In this document: positions 18,684 to 29,035 of the stretch, piece by piece
How the letters are laid out: each line of letters starts with the position of its first letter
Numbering within the stretch: the stretch's first letter is position 1
DNA from: Gammaproteobacteria bacterium
GTDB taxonomy: Bacteria; Pseudomonadota; Gammaproteobacteria; SZUA-152
NCBI GenBank assembly: GCA_021647505.1
Contig: JAKIUN010000017.1
Span: 1-59,673, forward strand
DNA length: 59,673 bases
Reading direction: 5' to 3'
Position numbers and translations under genes: made by a program
The notes under the pieces: generated by a model
The model's database searches: none
What the model saw: the letters and a program-made list of their open reading frames with translations, nothing else
Told to the model about the DNA's origin: nothing

Positions 18684-18718
18684 CGGCCGCTTCGCTACCT
18701 GCGTCGCGGCCGTTTTTT
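18684..18718. terminator. Bidirectional rho-independent terminator
   Basis: Stem CGGCCGC (18684-18690) pairs with GCGGCCG (18706-18712), followed by six T. Read on the other strand it is followed by TTTGGTTTTT. It therefore can end both the PEP-CTERM gene and rpoS, which converge here. Confidence 0.8.
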
Positions 18719-18781
18719 ATTCGTCTCGTTTTTTCGCAAGCTCAGGCTACTTGCTGGCCCAGTCCTGTGCGCCCAGTCCTA

Positions 18782-19837
18782 TTATTTGAGTATCGTATCC
18801 ACCGAAAAACCCTCGCGCTCCATCACACCGCGCAGGCGTTTGAGGGCCTCGATCTGAATCTGTCGCACCCGCTCACGGGTCACGCCAAGGACATTGCCAA
18901 CCTCCTCCAGGGTCGCCACATCCAGTCCACGCAGGCCGAAACGTCGCTCCACGACCTCTCGCTGTTTGGCGGTAAGCTGGCCCAACCACGACGCGATGCA
19001 CTGCTGCATATCTTCGTCCTGCAGCAGTACGGAGGGGTCGGGATTATACTCATCGGGGATGGCGTCGATAAGGGTCTTGTCACTGTCACGGCCCAGCGGC
19101 ACATCCACCGAGGTCACGCGTTCATTGAGACCCATCATGCGTTTCACATCCTCGATGGGCTTATCGAGCATCTGCGCGACCTCCTCCGGCCGCGGCTCGT
19201 GATCCAGCGACTGCGCCAGGTGCCGGGCGGCTCGCAGGTAGACATTGATCTCTTTCACGACGTGAATGGGCAGGCGAATAGTGCGGGTCTGATTCATGAT
19301 GCCGCGTTCGATGGTCTGACGGATCCACCATGTGGCGTAGGTTGAAAAGCGGAAACCGCGTTCGGGATCAAATTTTTCCACCGCGCGGATCAGACCCAGA
19401 TTACCCTCCTCGATGAGATCCAGCAGCGCCAGGCCGCGATTGAGATAACGCCGCGCAATCTTTACCACCAAGCGCAGGTTGCTCTCAATCATATGCCGAC
19501 GCGCATCCTGGTCACCCTTCTGGATACGGCGCGCGATGGTGACTTCCTCTTCGGCGTTCAGCAGGGGGGAAAAGCCTATTTCACCGAGATAGAGCCGGGT
19601 AGCATCGAGATCACGGTCACTGAGATCAGAACGCTGCGCGCGGCGGCGTTCCCGACGCACAACAGGCTTATCCTCCACCCGGGGTGTTTCCGGCAGTGGT
19701 TCTCTCGTCGCTTCCGTAACAGCCATTTCCACAATCACATCTTCGATAGATATCTCATCCATCGGCGCCAGCTCGATCTCTTCATCCATGATTTCAAGAA
19801 CTTCCGGCTTTACTTTTTCATCTTCTTTATTGCGCAT
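18782..19837 (-). CDS. rpoS: Stationary-phase sigma factor RpoS
   Basis: 351 residues, slightly longer than the 330 of E. coli because of an acidic N-terminal region 1.1. Region 1.2 ([16 protein letters not shown]), region 2 ([25 protein letters not shown] and [20 protein letters not shown]), region 3 ([14 protein letters not shown]) and region 4 ([29 protein letters not shown]) are intact. It is the master regulator of general stress and stationary phase. It is downstream of nlpD by 27 bp. In known species one rpoS promoter lies inside nlpD. Confidence 0.97.
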   Translation of the reverse strand: MRNKEDEKVKPEVLEIMDEEIELAPMDEISIEDVIVEMAVTEATREPLPETPRVEDKPVVRRERRRAQRSDLSDRDLDATRLYLGEIGFSPLLNAEEEVTIARRIQKGDQDARRHMIESNLRLVVKIARRYLNRGLALLDLIEEGNLGLIRAVEKFDPERGFRFSTYATWWIRQTIERGIMNQTRTIRLPIHVVKEINVYLRAARHLAQSLDHEPRPEEVAQMLDKPIEDVKRMMGLNERVTSVDVPLGRDSDKTLIDAIPDEYNPDPSVLLQDEDMQQCIASWLGQLTAKQREVVERRFGLRGLDVATLEEVGNVLGVTRERVRQIQIEALKRLRGVMEREGFSVDTILK

Positions 19838-19864
19838 GGTTTCCGTTTCTAGTGCATTGCCGGG

Positions 19865-20644
19865 TCAGCGCTGGGGTAGATAGCGCAGGGGATTGACGGG
19901 CTTGCCGTTGCGACGAATCTCGAAATGCAGCATCGGGCGCTGGGCGCCACTGCTGCCCATATCCGCAATCCGTTGACCAGCCCTTATCACGTCCCCTTCC
20001 TTGACACGCAATTTATCGTTATGCGCATATGCGCTAAGGTATTTCTCATTGTGCTTGATGATAATAAGCTGACCATATCTCACAAGTCCACTACCGGCAT
20101 AAACTACCCTTCCTGCCGCCGCCGCATGAACCGGATTGCCACGCTGTCCGGCAAGGTTGATACCCTTGCGGCCGGGATCATTGACGGAAAATGTCTCTAA
20201 AACCTTGCGGCTTTTTACCGGCCACCGCCACTGTGGATTTTTGGGCAAAGCAACGTCCGTGCGCTTTACCGGCAACGGCGCAATGGGCGTCACCGCAGGG
20301 GTCTCCGCCCTATCGACCGCACGCGGCCCCTCTCGGGCCGGCCCCACCACCGGGGCCGGTTTACGCACTGGTGGCTTAGACCGTACTTTGGGTGGAGGGG
20401 TTCCAACCTCCGGCGGCACCACACGCAGCACCTGTCCGGCATTCAGGCCATAGGGTGGGCGGATGCCGTTCCATTGCGCGATCTTGCGATAGTCGTAACC
20501 ATACAGAAAGCCAATAGAATACAGGGTTTCGCCGGGTTCGACGACATGGTGCATATGCGCGCCACAGCCCGTCAACAATACCGCAGGCAGCAACGAGGAC
20601 AACAACAGCCATCGACGTATCAACTGTGTTGCCAGGGAATGCAT
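19865..20644 (-). CDS. nlpD: NlpD-like amidase activator lipoprotein
   Basis: 259 residues. A lipoprotein signal ends in LLTGC. A LysM domain (HHVVEPGETLYSIGFLYGYDYRKIAQWNGI) is followed by a Pro/Lys/Arg-rich linker and a C-terminal M23/LytM domain (NLAGQRGNPVHAAAAGRVVYAGSGLVRYG...). The catalytic zinc histidines of true M23 peptidases are not all evident, as in NlpD/EnvC, which activate cell-separation amidases rather than cutting themselves. It lies directly upstream of rpoS. Confidence 0.92.
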   Translation of the reverse strand: MHSLATQLIRRWLLLSSLLPAVLLTGCGAHMHHVVEPGETLYSIGFLYGYDYRKIAQWNGIRPPYGLNAGQVLRVVPPEVGTPPPKVRSKPPVRKPAPVVGPAREGPRAVDRAETPAVTPIAPLPVKRTDVALPKNPQWRWPVKSRKVLETFSVNDPGRKGINLAGQRGNPVHAAAAGRVVYAGSGLVRYGQLIIIKHNEKYLSAYAHNDKLRVKEGDVIRAGQRIADMGSSGAQRPMLHFEIRRNGKPVNPLRYLPQR

Positions 20645-20657
20645 CCGCGTGCAGACA

Positions 20658-21230
20658 TCAATACAGGATGATGAACAGGATCACCAACGCGACCACCAGC
20701 CAACCCAGGATGTCCACGTAGCGATGCAGCTTTTCTTCCATGCTTTTTCCACCCCACTTCATTAATCCGGCGACGAGAAAAAAGCGCGCCCCGCGCCCGA
20801 CCAGTGAGGCCAGCACGAAGGGCAGGAAGGCCATGGAAATGGCGCCGGCGGCGAGGGTAAAGATCTTGTAAGGGATCGGTGAAAAACCGGCGATGAAGAT
20901 GGCCCATACACCCCACTCATCAAACCAGGCCACGGCCAGCTGATAGCGATCCCAGTAATGGGAGGTCTGTAGCCAGGTCTCGATCTGGCCGAAGGCGAGA
21001 TAGCCGATGAGGTAGCCCAGCATACCGCCCAGCACCGAGCAAATGGTGGTGATCGTGGCAAAGCGCCAAGCCCGATCCGTGCGCGCCAGGGCCATCGGTG
21101 CCAGCATCACGTCAGGTGGAATGGGGAAAAAGGAGGACTCAGCGAAACTTAGCCCACCCAGATACCACGGTGCATGTCGGTGTTCCGCCCAGTGCATGAC
21201 GCGTTCGTACAAACGGGAAAAGAGTTTCAT
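20658..21230 (-). CDS. yqaA: YqaA-type DedA-family membrane protein
   Basis: 190 residues from MKLFSRLYERVMHWAEHRHAPWYLG at 21230; upstream codons in the frame come from the intergenic repeat. Membrane segments include SSFFPIPPDVMLAPMAL, IGYLAFG and AGFSPIPYKIFTLAAGA, the PxPPD and SPIPYK motifs of the YqaA (SNARE-associated/DedA) family. Related proteins take part in lipid scrambling or proton-linked homeostasis; the exact role here is unknown. It sits between pcm and nlpD. Confidence 0.85.
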   Translation of the reverse strand: MKLFSRLYERVMHWAEHRHAPWYLGGLSFAESSFFPIPPDVMLAPMALARTDRAWRFATITTICSVLGGMLGYLIGYLAFGQIETWLQTSHYWDRYQLAVAWFDEWGVWAIFIAGFSPIPYKIFTLAAGAISMAFLPFVLASLVGRGARFFLVAGLMKWGGKSMEEKLHRYVDILGWLVVALVILFIILY

Positions 21231-21260
21231 TGGGGGCCTTTTGCGTTTTTCATATTTTAT

Positions 21261-21376
21261 TTCGCCACAGAGACACGGAGGACACAGAGAACAGATGACG
21301 CTATTCCAGCACAGGCCGGAATGACAACTTTCATAATCGCTATTCTCCATGCCCTCCGTGTCTCTGTGGCAAAAAA
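21261..21376. repeat. CCACAGAG hairpin repeat, copy B
   Basis: TTCGCCACAGAGACACGGAG at one end and CCTCCGTGTCTCTGTGGC at the other, with about 75 bp between, form a long imperfect palindrome. It fills the gap between pcm and yqaA, both on the minus strand, so it would be transcribed with them. Confidence 0.75.
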
Positions 21377-21390
21377 TCCATTGAAATCAA

Positions 21391-22050
21391 CTACTGTGTA
21401 CCACTCAACATGGGCACAAAACTAACCCGATCCAGCGTCTGCTGCTCAAAGCCGTCGATGGTACGGGTAATCAGGATCAGCGTCTGTGCACCACGCCCCC
21501 CCACCGGTACCACCAGTCGCCCGCCGGGCGCCAATTGCTGCAATAATGCATCCGGCACCTGTTGCGGCGCCGCAGTGGCAATGATGCCATCAAAAAGTCC
21601 GGCCTCCGGCCAGCCCCAGCTGCCGTCGCTGTATTTGCAGCGGATATTGTTGAGCTTGAGGTCAAAAAAACGCTGCCGCGCCTGATCCAGCAGTGGACGA
21701 ATGCGTTCCACGGTGTACACCTCGCCCACCAACGGCGAGAGAATGGCCGCCTGATAGCCGGAACCGGTACCCACCTCCAGTACCTTATTCGGCATGCCAC
21801 CATCCAATAGGGCCTCGGTCATGCGCGCCACGATATAGGGCTGGGAAATGGTCTGGCCGAAGCCGATGGGCAACGCGGTATCCTCGTAGGATCGGCTCGC
21901 CAGGGCCTCGTCGACGAACATGTGCCGGGGTGTATTGCGGATCACGTCTAACACCTGCTGATTCTTGATTCCTTCATCCGCCAAGCGTCGCACCAAACGG
22001 TCACGGGTGCGCTGAGAAGTCATACCGATACCGCTGCGACTCTGCTTCAC
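21391..22050 (-). CDS. pcm: Protein-L-isoaspartate O-methyltransferase
   Basis: About 219 residues. I chose the GTG at 22050 because it overlaps the surE stop (GTGA) and retains [18 protein letters not shown]; an in-frame TTG lies upstream. The SAM-binding motif is [28 protein letters not shown] and [21 protein letters not shown] match Pcm. It repairs isoaspartyl damage in aged proteins. It is translationally coupled to surE in the surE-pcm-nlpD-rpoS set. Confidence 0.94.
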   Translation of the reverse strand: MKQSRSGIGMTSQRTRDRLVRRLADEGIKNQQVLDVIRNTPRHMFVDEALASRSYEDTALPIGFGQTISQPYIVARMTEALLDGGMPNKVLEVGTGSGYQAAILSPLVGEVYTVERIRPLLDQARQRFFDLKLNNIRCKYSDGSWGWPEAGLFDGIIATAAPQQVPDALLQQLAPGGRLVVPVGGRGAQTLILITRTIDGFEQQTLDRVSFVPMLSGTQ

Positions 22051-22793
22051 AGGCCCTCCAGCCAACTGGCCACCTGGTCGAGGGCGCGATAGCGTGTGAG
22101 ATCCACATGCAGCGGCGTCAGTGAGACATGGTTATTACGCACGGCAAAGAAATCGGTGCCGGGGCCGGCATCCTGCTCGGCGCCCACTGGCCCCACCCAG
22201 TAGATATCGCGGCCGCGCGGATCCTGCATCTTCACCACCGGCTCGGACTTGTGGCGCCGTCCAAGTCGGGTGGCCTCGAAACCTTCAATGATCTCCCAGG
22301 GTACATCGGGCACATTGACGTTGAGGATCGTATCCGCCGGTAACGGGTCATTCTTCAGTAGTTCCAGCAGTTGCACCACCGCCTGCGCGGCGCTGGCGTA
22401 GTGGCGCAGCTCCTCACCCACCAGCGACACGGCGATGGCCGGCAGGCCGAGGAAACGCCCCTCCATGGCGGCCGCCACAGTGCCGGAATAGATCACATCG
22501 TCACCCATGTTGGAGCCGGCGTTAATGCCGGCGATAACCATGTCCGGCTCCTCGTCCAACAGCCCGGTGATGGCCAGGTGTACGCAATCAGTGGGGGTGC
22601 CGTCCACACGCACCACGCCGTCGTCTCCATGCCAGGCACGGATAGGATTTTCCAGGGTCAGGGAATTACTCGCTGCGCTGCGATTGCGATCCGGGGCGAC
22701 CACGCGGATCTCGCCCAACGGCGCTAGGGCGGCGGCCAGGCAACGCAGGCCCGGCGCCTGATAACCGTCATCATTGCTCAACAGAATTCTCAT
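22047..22793 (-). CDS. surE: 5'/3'-nucleotidase SurE
   Basis: 248 residues. [16 protein letters not shown] carries the metal-binding Asp8-Asp9. [15 protein letters not shown] and [27 protein letters not shown] supply the Ser and Asn ligands. It dephosphorylates nucleoside monophosphates and is a stationary-phase survival factor. It overlaps pcm by 4 bases. A perfect inverted repeat lies immediately upstream, between it and smr. Confidence 0.96.
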   Translation of the reverse strand: MRILLSNDDGYQAPGLRCLAAALAPLGEIRVVAPDRNRSAASNSLTLENPIRAWHGDDGVVRVDGTPTDCVHLAITGLLDEEPDMVIAGINAGSNMGDDVIYSGTVAAAMEGRFLGLPAIAVSLVGEELRHYASAAQAVVQLLELLKNDPLPADTILNVNVPDVPWEIIEGFEATRLGRRHKSEPVVKMQDPRGRDIYWVGPVGAEQDAGPGTDFFAVRNNHVSLTPLHVDLTRYRALDQVASWLEGL

Positions 22794-22804
22794 GGGCGGG
22801 TATT

Positions 22805-22861
22805 ATAGGGGACTTCTATTTATTCGGGGAAAAATACCCCGAATAAATAGAAGTCCCCTAT
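22805..22861. repeat. Perfect 25-bp inverted repeat, 7-nt loop
   Basis: Left arm 22805-22829 starts ATAGGGGACTTC and ends TTCGGGG. The right arm 22837-22861 is its exact complement. The loop is AAAAATA. It occupies nearly the whole 85-bp divergent gap between surE and smr, so it must be part of the leader or promoter zone of both. Similar GGGGACTTCT...-type palindromes occur as REP elements in gammaproteobacteria. Confidence 0.9.
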
Positions 22862-22878
22862 TATCCACACCTTCCGCC

Positions 22879-23439
22879 ATGACTTCCTTTGCAAGCACAG
22901 CGATGACAAAGAAAAAGCCCTCCGATGATGACGACGCACTGTTCCGTGAACTGATGTCGGACGTAAAGCCACTGGCGGCAGAACCGCGCATCACCCCTGC
23001 CAAAGCACGCCCGGCACCGCGCCCCCGCCACGACAACCCGTCCGTCCCCGCCAGTCTGGGCTTCGTCGAGCGTGAACATGCCTCCGATATCAATCCCGAA
23101 GAGGCACTGTTTTTTGCTCGAAGCGGCCTGCAGCAGCGTCTGCTGCGTCAACTTAAGAGGGGTGAACTGCGCCCTGAGGCCCGTCTCGACCTGCACGGCT
23201 ACACCATCGCCGAGGCCGGCACCCGGCTCACCACCTTCCTGACCGACGCCCAGGGTGCCGGCCTGCGCTGCGTATGCATCATCCACGGCAAGGGCTACCG
23301 TTCTGCCGAGGGGCGCCCGGCACTCAAAACCCAGGTCAACCAATGGTTGCGCGACACGCCCACGGTTCTCGCCTTCAGCTCCACCCGCCCCCGCGACGGC
23401 GGCATGGGCGCCCTCTACGTGCTACTGAGGCGCCCCTGA
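22879..23439 (+). CDS. Smr-domain protein
   Basis: About 186 residues from MTSFASTAMTKKK; the second Met (22903) is equally possible, and no clear ribosome-binding site decides. The N-terminal third is charged and disordered (DDDDALFRELMSDVKPL). The C-terminal Smr domain has LDLHGYTIAEAGTRL and IIHGKGYRSAEGRPALK, then RDGGMGALYVLLRR. Small MutS-related domains have endonuclease or ribosome-collision roles. Related to SmrA/SmrB but the exact subtype is not certain. It is divergent from surE. Confidence 0.85.
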   Translation: MTSFASTAMTKKKPSDDDDALFRELMSDVKPLAAEPRITPAKARPAPRPRHDNPSVPASLGFVEREHASDINPEEALFFARSGLQQRLLRQLKRGELRPEARLDLHGYTIAEAGTRLTTFLTDAQGAGLRCVCIIHGKGYRSAEGRPALKTQVNQWLRDTPTVLAFSSTRPRDGGMGALYVLLRRP

Positions 23440-23575
23440 CACGCTCACACCAAGACCCTTCGGTGGCCTCCCCCGCCACCCCTCCCCTCAACAGGCAGCA
23501 CCCTATTTTTTCCCTAAAGAGTCGATATCAAGATGTCGATGATGCAGAAAGTGAGCGGAATTTTACCCGCGTATT

Positions 23576-25615
23576 ATGGAAAAAATCATAATGAGAAACC
23601 TGTTTCGCCCCGCCACCCTGGTCATGAATCGCTTTCGCTACCCGTTTAAATTCGGGCTCATTTTTGGCGTGATACTGATCCCGATGCTGATCCTCAGCGC
23701 CATGCTGGTGGCCAGCATTGACAACGAAATCAGCTCCCTACAAAACGGGCAACGGGGCTTAACCTATCTCAAGATTACAAGGCTGCCCATCGAACACATC
23801 CAGCAACACCGCGGCATGACCAGCGCCTACCTCAACGGCAATCAGGGCTTTCACGATCGCATCCTGCAAAAACGTCATGACGTCGACCAGCACCTGGCCA
23901 ACCTACAGGCCACCGACGAGGAACTGGGCAGTGCATTGGCAACCGCTGGCAGGTTGCAGGAGATATTCAGCCAGTGGGAGGCCATCAAGGACAATTCCCT
24001 CAATATCACATCGGCGAACAGCCTCAAGACCCACAATGCCCTTGTCGCCAGACTCATCGACCTCATGAGCCACGTGGCCGACACCTCTGAAATCACCCTG
24101 AATCCCACCTTGGACAGCTATTATCTGGGCAACGCCCTGGTACACCGTCTGCCCAACCTGACCGAAAACATGGGGCTGGCACGCGCACTCGGCTCTAGCG
24201 CCGCCGCAGCCGACACATTCAACCAGACCACGTATACCAAACTGGCGGTGTTCACAGAAAATATCCACAATTACAACAATAACCTGCGCAAGGGCCTGGC
24301 CGCTGCCTTCGACTATAATCCACAACTCGGCAAGACCCTGAGCAGCCAGGTCAAGGCCAACGATGAGGCCATCACCCAGTTGGCCACCATGCTGCGCCGG
24401 GATCTGCTGAATGCCGATCCCATCACCATCAGCAGCGATGCCGTGTTCTCCACGGCAACCCAGGCCATCACTAAGACCTATGCCCTGTTCGATACCATCG
24501 TGCCCCAATTGGACACACTGCTTGCCGAACGCATCGCCGCCGGCTACGCGAAAGAAATCAGCACCATCGCCATCGCCGTGGCCGTACTGTTGCTCACTGC
24601 CTATCTGTTTGCCGGCCTCTATCTTTCCGTCAACGACAGCGTGCAAGACATGCACGAAGCCACCCAGCACCTGGCAGCAGGAGACCTGACAACCCGGGTA
24701 CAGATTGCCAGCCGTGACGAAATGGGTGACATCGCCAAAAGCTTCAACAAGATGGCCGAGGGATTCAGCAATACCGTACGGGACATCATGGCCTCTTCCT
24801 CGCAACTGGCCACCGCCGCCCAAGAAGTGTCAGCCGTGACGGTACAGACCAGCCAAGGGATCCAGGAACAGCAGTCACAGACCGACCAGTTGGCCACCGC
24901 CATGAACGAAATGACCGCCACCGTACAGGAGGTCGCTCGACACGCCGAGGAGGCTGCGGGCGCCGCCTCCGCCGCCAACGACGAGTCAGCCAATGGACGG
25001 CAAGTGGTCAACAATGCCGTTAACACCATCGATGCCCTCGCCGAGGCCATTGGCCGGGCCGCCGACGCCATCCACCGCGTGGAGACCGACAGCGACCGCA
25101 TCGGCACCGTGCTGGACGTGATCCGCGGCATCGCCGAACAGACCAACCTGCTGGCGCTGAATGCCGCTATCGAGGCTGCGCGCGCCGGTGAACAGGGCCG
25201 CGGCTTTGCGGTGGTGGCCGATGAGGTGCGCACCCTGGCGGGGCGCACTCAGGAGTCGACACAGGAAATCCAGAAAATGGTCGAATCCCTGCAGGGCGGC
25301 ACCAAAGAGGCAGTACAACTCATGGAGCAGAGCCGTGAACAGACACAGTCCGGTGTCGAACAAACGGCAAAGGCAGGCGATGCCTTGAGCGCCATCGCCG
25401 ATGCCGTAGAGAAAATCAATGACATGAATACCCAGATCGCCAGCGCCGCCGAGGAACAGAACTCGGTCGCCGAAGAGATCAACCGTAACGTGGTCAGTAT
25501 CAGCCAGGTAACGGATGAATCTGCGCAAGGCGCCGAACAGACTGCCCGTGCCAGTGAAGACCTGGCCAACCTGGCCACCAACCTGCAGCAGGTCGTGGCC
25601 AAGTTCAAGGTCTGA
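23576..25615 (+). CDS. Methyl-accepting chemotaxis protein
   Basis: 679 residues. The first membrane helix (about 24-48, [22 protein letters not shown]) is followed by a periplasmic helical sensor domain of about 275 residues, with a [19 protein letters not shown] opening as in helical-bundle/nitrate-sensor-like domains. A second helix (about 330-350), a HAMP domain, and the cytoplasmic signalling domain follow; its hairpin tip is [20 protein letters not shown]. No CheR-binding pentapeptide is at the end (VVAKFKV). The ligand is unknown. Starts at 23576 or 23591. A hairpin terminator and a broken copy of its own tail follow. Confidence 0.92.
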   Translation: MEKIIMRNLFRPATLVMNRFRYPFKFGLIFGVILIPMLILSAMLVASIDNEISSLQNGQRGLTYLKITRLPIEHIQQHRGMTSAYLNGNQGFHDRILQKRHDVDQHLANLQATDEELGSALATAGRLQEIFSQWEAIKDNSLNITSANSLKTHNALVARLIDLMSHVADTSEITLNPTLDSYYLGNALVHRLPNLTENMGLARALGSSAAAADTFNQTTYTKLAVFTENIHNYNNNLRKGLAAAFDYNPQLGKTLSSQVKANDEAITQLATMLRRDLLNADPITISSDAVFSTATQAITKTYALFDTIVPQLDTLLAERIAAGYAKEISTIAIAVAVLLLTAYLFAGLYLSVNDSVQDMHEATQHLAAGDLTTRVQIASRDEMGDIAKSFNKMAEGFSNTVRDIMASSSQLATAAQEVSAVTVQTSQGIQEQQSQTDQLATAMNEMTATVQEVARHAEEAAGAASAANDESANGRQVVNNAVNTIDALAEAIGRAADAIHRVETDSDRIGTVLDVIRGIAEQTNLLALNAAIEAARAGEQGRGFAVVADEVRTLAGRTQESTQEIQKMVESLQGGTKEAVQLMEQSREQTQSGVEQTAKAGDALSAIADAVEKINDMNTQIASAAEEQNSVAEEINRNVVSISQVTDESAQGAEQTARASEDLANLATNLQQVVAKFKV

Positions 25616-25639
25616 TAGCCACCGCACATCAAATTACGC

Positions 25640-25664
25640 AAGCGGCCTTCTGGGCCGCTTTTAC
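25640..25664 (+). terminator. Rho-independent terminator after the chemoreceptor gene
   Basis: AAGCGGCC (25640-25647) pairs with GGCCGCTT (25653-25660), with a 5-nt loop and a short T run. It lies 25 bp after the chemoreceptor stop. Confidence 0.7.
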
Positions 25665-25683
25665 GTTTGGGACGACACCAAAC

Positions 25684-26226
25684 CAACCGTGCAACAACTG
25701 GAACAACACAGCGGGGAGATCAGCGGCGTCCTCGACGTCATCAAGGGCGTCGCCGAACAGACCAACCTGCTGGCGTTGAATGCCGCTATCGAGGCTGCGC
25801 GCGCCGGTGAACAGGGCCGCGGCTTTGCGGTGGTGGTCGATGAAGTGCGTACCCTGGCGAGCCGTACCCAGCAGTCCACGGAAGAGATCAACCAGATGAT
25901 CAATAGCCTCCAGTCGGTCTCTCAGGCGGCCGTGCAGGTCATGACAGAGAGCCGGCAACAGGTTCAGTCGGTGGTGACCAAGGCGACGGCGGCAGACACC
26001 ACCTTTACCGAAATCCGCAACGCTGTGGCACATATCAACGATATGAATGGCCAGATCGCCGGAAGAACAAAGCTGTGTCGCGGAAGAGATCAACCGCAAT
26101 ATCGTGCAGATCAACGACATCGCCGGAAAGACCGCCACGGGCGCAGAACACACTGCGGCCGCCAGTCAGGATCTGGCACACATGGCCACGGAGCTGCAAG
26201 GCATCGTGGGGCAATTCAAGGTCTGA
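25684..26226 (+). pseudogene. Chemoreceptor signalling-domain fragment, duplicated and frameshifted
   Basis: Begins [19 protein letters not shown] without start codon or sensor domain and continues through the receptor tip ([21 protein letters not shown]) and [19 protein letters not shown]. Near 26062 a small deletion shifts the frame. The other frame then continues [16 protein letters not shown]...[14 protein letters not shown] to the stop at 26226. The block 25749-25868 is nearly identical to 25131-25250 in the intact gene upstream, indicating tandem duplication or gene conversion. It has no visible promoter and is behind a terminator, so is probably silent. Confidence 0.85.
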
Positions 26227-26296
26227 CGGTCAATTTTTTGTGTAGGGGCGATTCCTCAGGCCACAATGGCATTGCGTATAACCTGAAGGATCGCTT

Positions 26297-27349
26297 CTAC
26301 CTTTCGGATATGACTAACTCCCTCAACACAGCGGTGGCATAAGTACCGGCAGACAGACTGAAGGTCAGCTGCAAATCCTGCCCACCATCCAGCCATTGCC
26401 ACTGTAAATCAGCCACCGGCAAACGCAGGGCGCGGCGTTCCTGTTTCAGACCCGCCTTTTCCAAGCCCTTACAGAAATCACGATGAGCGGCCAAAACCAC
26501 CTCTTCCACCGCCCGCGCGGCAGCTATTGATGGCAGCTCGCCCCTGCCCCACAGCGGCCCGCTGGGCAGCACATCACCGCTGGCCAGACGGGCAACAATC
26601 TCATCATCGATAACTTCGCCGACAAAAAAACTGCGGCTACCGGCCAGTTGTAGAACCTCGCCTGACAATGCCCGGTTCCAGCTGGCATCGTGTACCCGCG
26701 CTGCCAGCACCTCGTTGAACAAAAAAGAGCGAGCGGCGGAAAGAAACAGCCCGCGACGGTGACGGTCTTTCACCCGTCGCCCGGCAAACATGGCCAGGGC
26801 CGCTGCCAGATTGCCGCCATCGCGGCCAAAGCGCTGTTCACCAAAATAGTTAGGCACGCCGTATTCGAGCACCGTAGCCAGTCGGTTTCCCAGGGCCTCA
26901 CGATCACCCTGCACTTCGCGCAGCAACAGAGTGAACCGGTTACCGCGCAGGCCGCCACGTTGCAACTTGCGGCGGTGACGCACCTGACCCAGTAGCTCAA
27001 GATCCTCACCGAGAATGGGCGACCAGTCCGGATCTGGTTTACCCGGTAGCCAGACACTGAACCACTGGGTGGTCACTGCAACGCGATCTTTCAGCCCACA
27101 GTAAGCTACGTCACGCACACGCACCCCGGCATGACGCGCCAGGGCACGGGCCACCTCTTCAGTATTGCGGTTGCGCTTACGGATGTGCAGCAGCAGATGT
27201 TCGCCCTCACCGTCCGTCTCGCTGTCGCGCAGTTCATCGACACGGAAGTCCTCAGGACAGGCGCGCACCCGGGCGTAGGCCTCGGGCATGCCGAGGGCGC
27301 GGGGCCAGTCGGGGAGGCTTGGGGGAAGTGGGGAGGAAACATTGTTCAA
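26297..27349 (-). CDS. truD: tRNA pseudouridine(13) synthase TruD
   Basis: 350 residues. The catalytic Asp lies in [37 protein letters not shown] and [11 protein letters not shown] are further conserved TruD blocks. It modifies U13 in tRNA-Glu. The start at 27349 is the only good Met; the first 20 residues are Pro/Ser-rich. It is downstream of ispF with 144 bp holding a REP-like palindrome. In E. coli truD is followed by surE, but here smr and the chemoreceptor lie between. Confidence 0.94.
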   Translation of the reverse strand: MNNVSSPLPPSLPDWPRALGMPEAYARVRACPEDFRVDELRDSETDGEGEHLLLHIRKRNRNTEEVARALARHAGVRVRDVAYCGLKDRVAVTTQWFSVWLPGKPDPDWSPILGEDLELLGQVRHRRKLQRGGLRGNRFTLLLREVQGDREALGNRLATVLEYGVPNYFGEQRFGRDGGNLAAALAMFAGRRVKDRHRRGLFLSAARSFLFNEVLAARVHDASWNRALSGEVLQLAGSRSFFVGEVIDDEIVARLASGDVLPSGPLWGRGELPSIAAARAVEEVVLAAHRDFCKGLEKAGLKQERRALRLPVADLQWQWLDGGQDLQLTFSLSAGTYATAVLRELVISER

Positions 27350-27477
27350 AAAAGAATCCTTTTTAGTCTGTCTGCCCGACAGCGGATGATATCAACACAT
27401 TGGAGCAGATCATGCCCACGATATTTTTCCCGGCCATCACAGAGGTGGTTGTTTTAACCTTGCGGGAGAGCTTCATC

Positions 27478-27494
27478 GCGGGCATGGCCCGCTC
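27478..27494. repeat. GCGGGCATGGCCCGC palindrome
   Basis: Copy of the recurrent palindrome, abutting the ispF stop codon (TAG at 27496-27494). It is downstream of ispF and upstream of truD. Confidence 0.6.
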
Positions 27495-27964
27495 TACGAA
27501 ACCAGAAGACATACGGCGTGCGTGGCAACCCCCTCACCGCGGCCACAGAAACCCAGTCCCTCGGTGGTGGTAGCCTTAATGTTAACCTGGCCGGCACTCA
27601 CACCGAGATCGGCAGCGAGATTCGCGCGCATGGCGTCGATGTGCGGGGCCATCTTCGGCGCCTGGGCGATAAGGGTGATATCCACGTTACCGATGCCATA
27701 CCCCTGCTCTGCTAACAACTCAATCACCCGACGCAGCAGGATACGGCTGTCGATGTTTTCAAATTCACTGCTGGTATCGGGAAAGTGACGACCAATATCG
27801 CCCAGCCCGACGGCGCCCAGCAGAGCATCGCAGAGGGCGTGGATGGCCACATCGCCGTCGGAGTGGGCAATGAGGCCATGAGCAAAGGGAATGCACACGC
27901 CACACAACATCAAGTGGTCACCCTCACCGAAGCGGTGTACGTCATAGCCGTGGCCGATTCTCAT
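27494..27964 (-). CDS. ispF: 2-C-methyl-D-erythritol 2,4-cyclodiphosphate synthase
   Basis: 156 residues, full length. The metal ligands are in [12 protein letters not shown] (Asp and His) and the [21 protein letters not shown] block. [23 protein letters not shown] closes the protein. It is the fifth enzyme of the MEP isoprenoid pathway. ispD, usually its partner, is not adjacent; def is upstream with a 4-bp overlap, indicating coupling. Confidence 0.96.
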   Translation of the reverse strand: MRIGHGYDVHRFGEGDHLMLCGVCIPFAHGLIAHSDGDVAIHALCDALLGAVGLGDIGRHFPDTSSEFENIDSRILLRRVIELLAEQGYGIGNVDITLIAQAPKMAPHIDAMRANLAADLGVSAGQVNIKATTTEGLGFCGRGEGVATHAVCLLVS

Positions 27965-28485
27965 TTTTCGTCCCCTTTCTTGTAAACCTTACGCCGGAAC
28001 AGGTCGCTGCGGCGGCTCACCAGACGGTCGAGAAACAGCAGGCCATCGAGGTGATCCACTTCATGCTGAACAGCGCGGGCCTCAAAGCCCTCGCAAGTGT
28101 ATTCGCGCTGCTCGCCGAATTCATCGAAGGCGGTGAAACGGATGCTTTCCGCGCGGATCACATTGCCAGTGTAATCCGGCACCGACATGCAGCCCTCGCG
28201 GCCCATAACCATGCCTTCCCACTCAGTGATCTCCGAGTTGATGAGCAGCATACGGCCGGAGCTGGAGGAACCCTTCGGCAGCTTGCGCATAGCGGAGATA
28301 TCGACGATGACGATGCGATCGAAGCATCCCACCTGCGGCGCGGCAATACCCACCCCGCCGGATCCTGCGCGCAGGGTCTCTTCCAGGTCGACGACGAAGG
28401 CACGCAGTGCGTCATCGAAGACCACTACCGGCTGCGATTCCCGTTTCAGGCGCTCATCCGGGTATTTGAGGATATCCAAGGACAC
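27961..28485 (-). CDS. def: Peptide deformylase
   Basis: 174 residues. Motif 1 [12 protein letters not shown], motif 2 [11 protein letters not shown] (EGCxS with the metal Cys) and motif 3 QHEVDHLDG (HExxH) are all present, so it is catalytically complete. It removes the N-formyl group from nascent proteins. It is not in the usual def-fmt pair; it may be a second deformylase paralogue. It overlaps ispF by 4 bp and is 3 bp after gcvR. Confidence 0.93.
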   Translation of the reverse strand: MSLDILKYPDERLKRESQPVVVFDDALRAFVVDLEETLRAGSGGVGIAAPQVGCFDRIVIVDISAMRKLPKGSSSSGRMLLINSEITEWEGMVMGREGCMSVPDYTGNVIRAESIRFTAFDEFGEQREYTCEGFEARAVQHEVDHLDGLLFLDRLVSRRSDLFRRKVYKKGDEK

Positions 28486-28488
28486 CGC

Positions 28489-29013
28489 TCAACCCACCAT
28501 GAGTTCAATAGGGGCAATCTGCGCATCCACGCCCCTACCCTTGACGATCTCCAGCGCCGATGCCAGCGCCGGAATACCTTCCAGGGCACGGCCCTCAATG
28601 TGCAAAATATAGATGGGCGCCTGCTCGGTACCACCGACGTCGGAGATGAGATCGAAGATATCCAGCCCGGCCTCGGCCAAGGCACCCGTAACATGGGCGA
28701 CGATACCAGGGCGGTCGGCGCCGTAAACAGTAATGCGCACGTCTGGCTCCACGTGCTCGTGCAGTCCACCCTCGACGCGATCCACGTGCAAGCGCAGGCT
28801 GAGGGATTCGGCCTCCCCTGCCACTAACTGTTCGAGGGCATGGGTAGAGCCGGGAAATTGCACCATCATCATAATGGTGAAGTTACCACCGAGACGCATC
28901 ATCGAGGTCTCTCCGAGATGGCAACCGCCTTCGAATAGCGCGTGGCTGACGCAGGCAACGATACCCGGGCGGTCGCGCCCCACCAGGGTCAGCATGTACC
29001 AATGATCGTTCAT
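28489..29013 (-). CDS. GcvR-like tandem ACT-domain protein
   Basis: 174 residues with two ACT domains: WYMLTLVGRDRPGIVACVSHALFE and DVRITVYGADRPGIVAHVTGALAE, each with the GxDRPGI turn. In E. coli GcvR represses the glycine-cleavage operon by binding GcvA. Close homologues in other gammaproteobacteria are called transcriptional repressor of gcv. Neither gcvA nor gcv genes are here, so the target is not shown. The gene leads directly into def. Confidence 0.85.
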   Translation of the reverse strand: MNDHWYMLTLVGRDRPGIVACVSHALFEGGCHLGETSMMRLGGNFTIMMMVQFPGSTHALEQLVAGEAESLSLRLHVDRVEGGLHEHVEPDVRITVYGADRPGIVAHVTGALAEAGLDIFDLISDVGGTEQAPIYILHIEGRALEGIPALASALEIVKGRGVDAQIAPIELMVG

Positions 29014-29035
29014 GGGACTCTCCTAATTACGGAAT

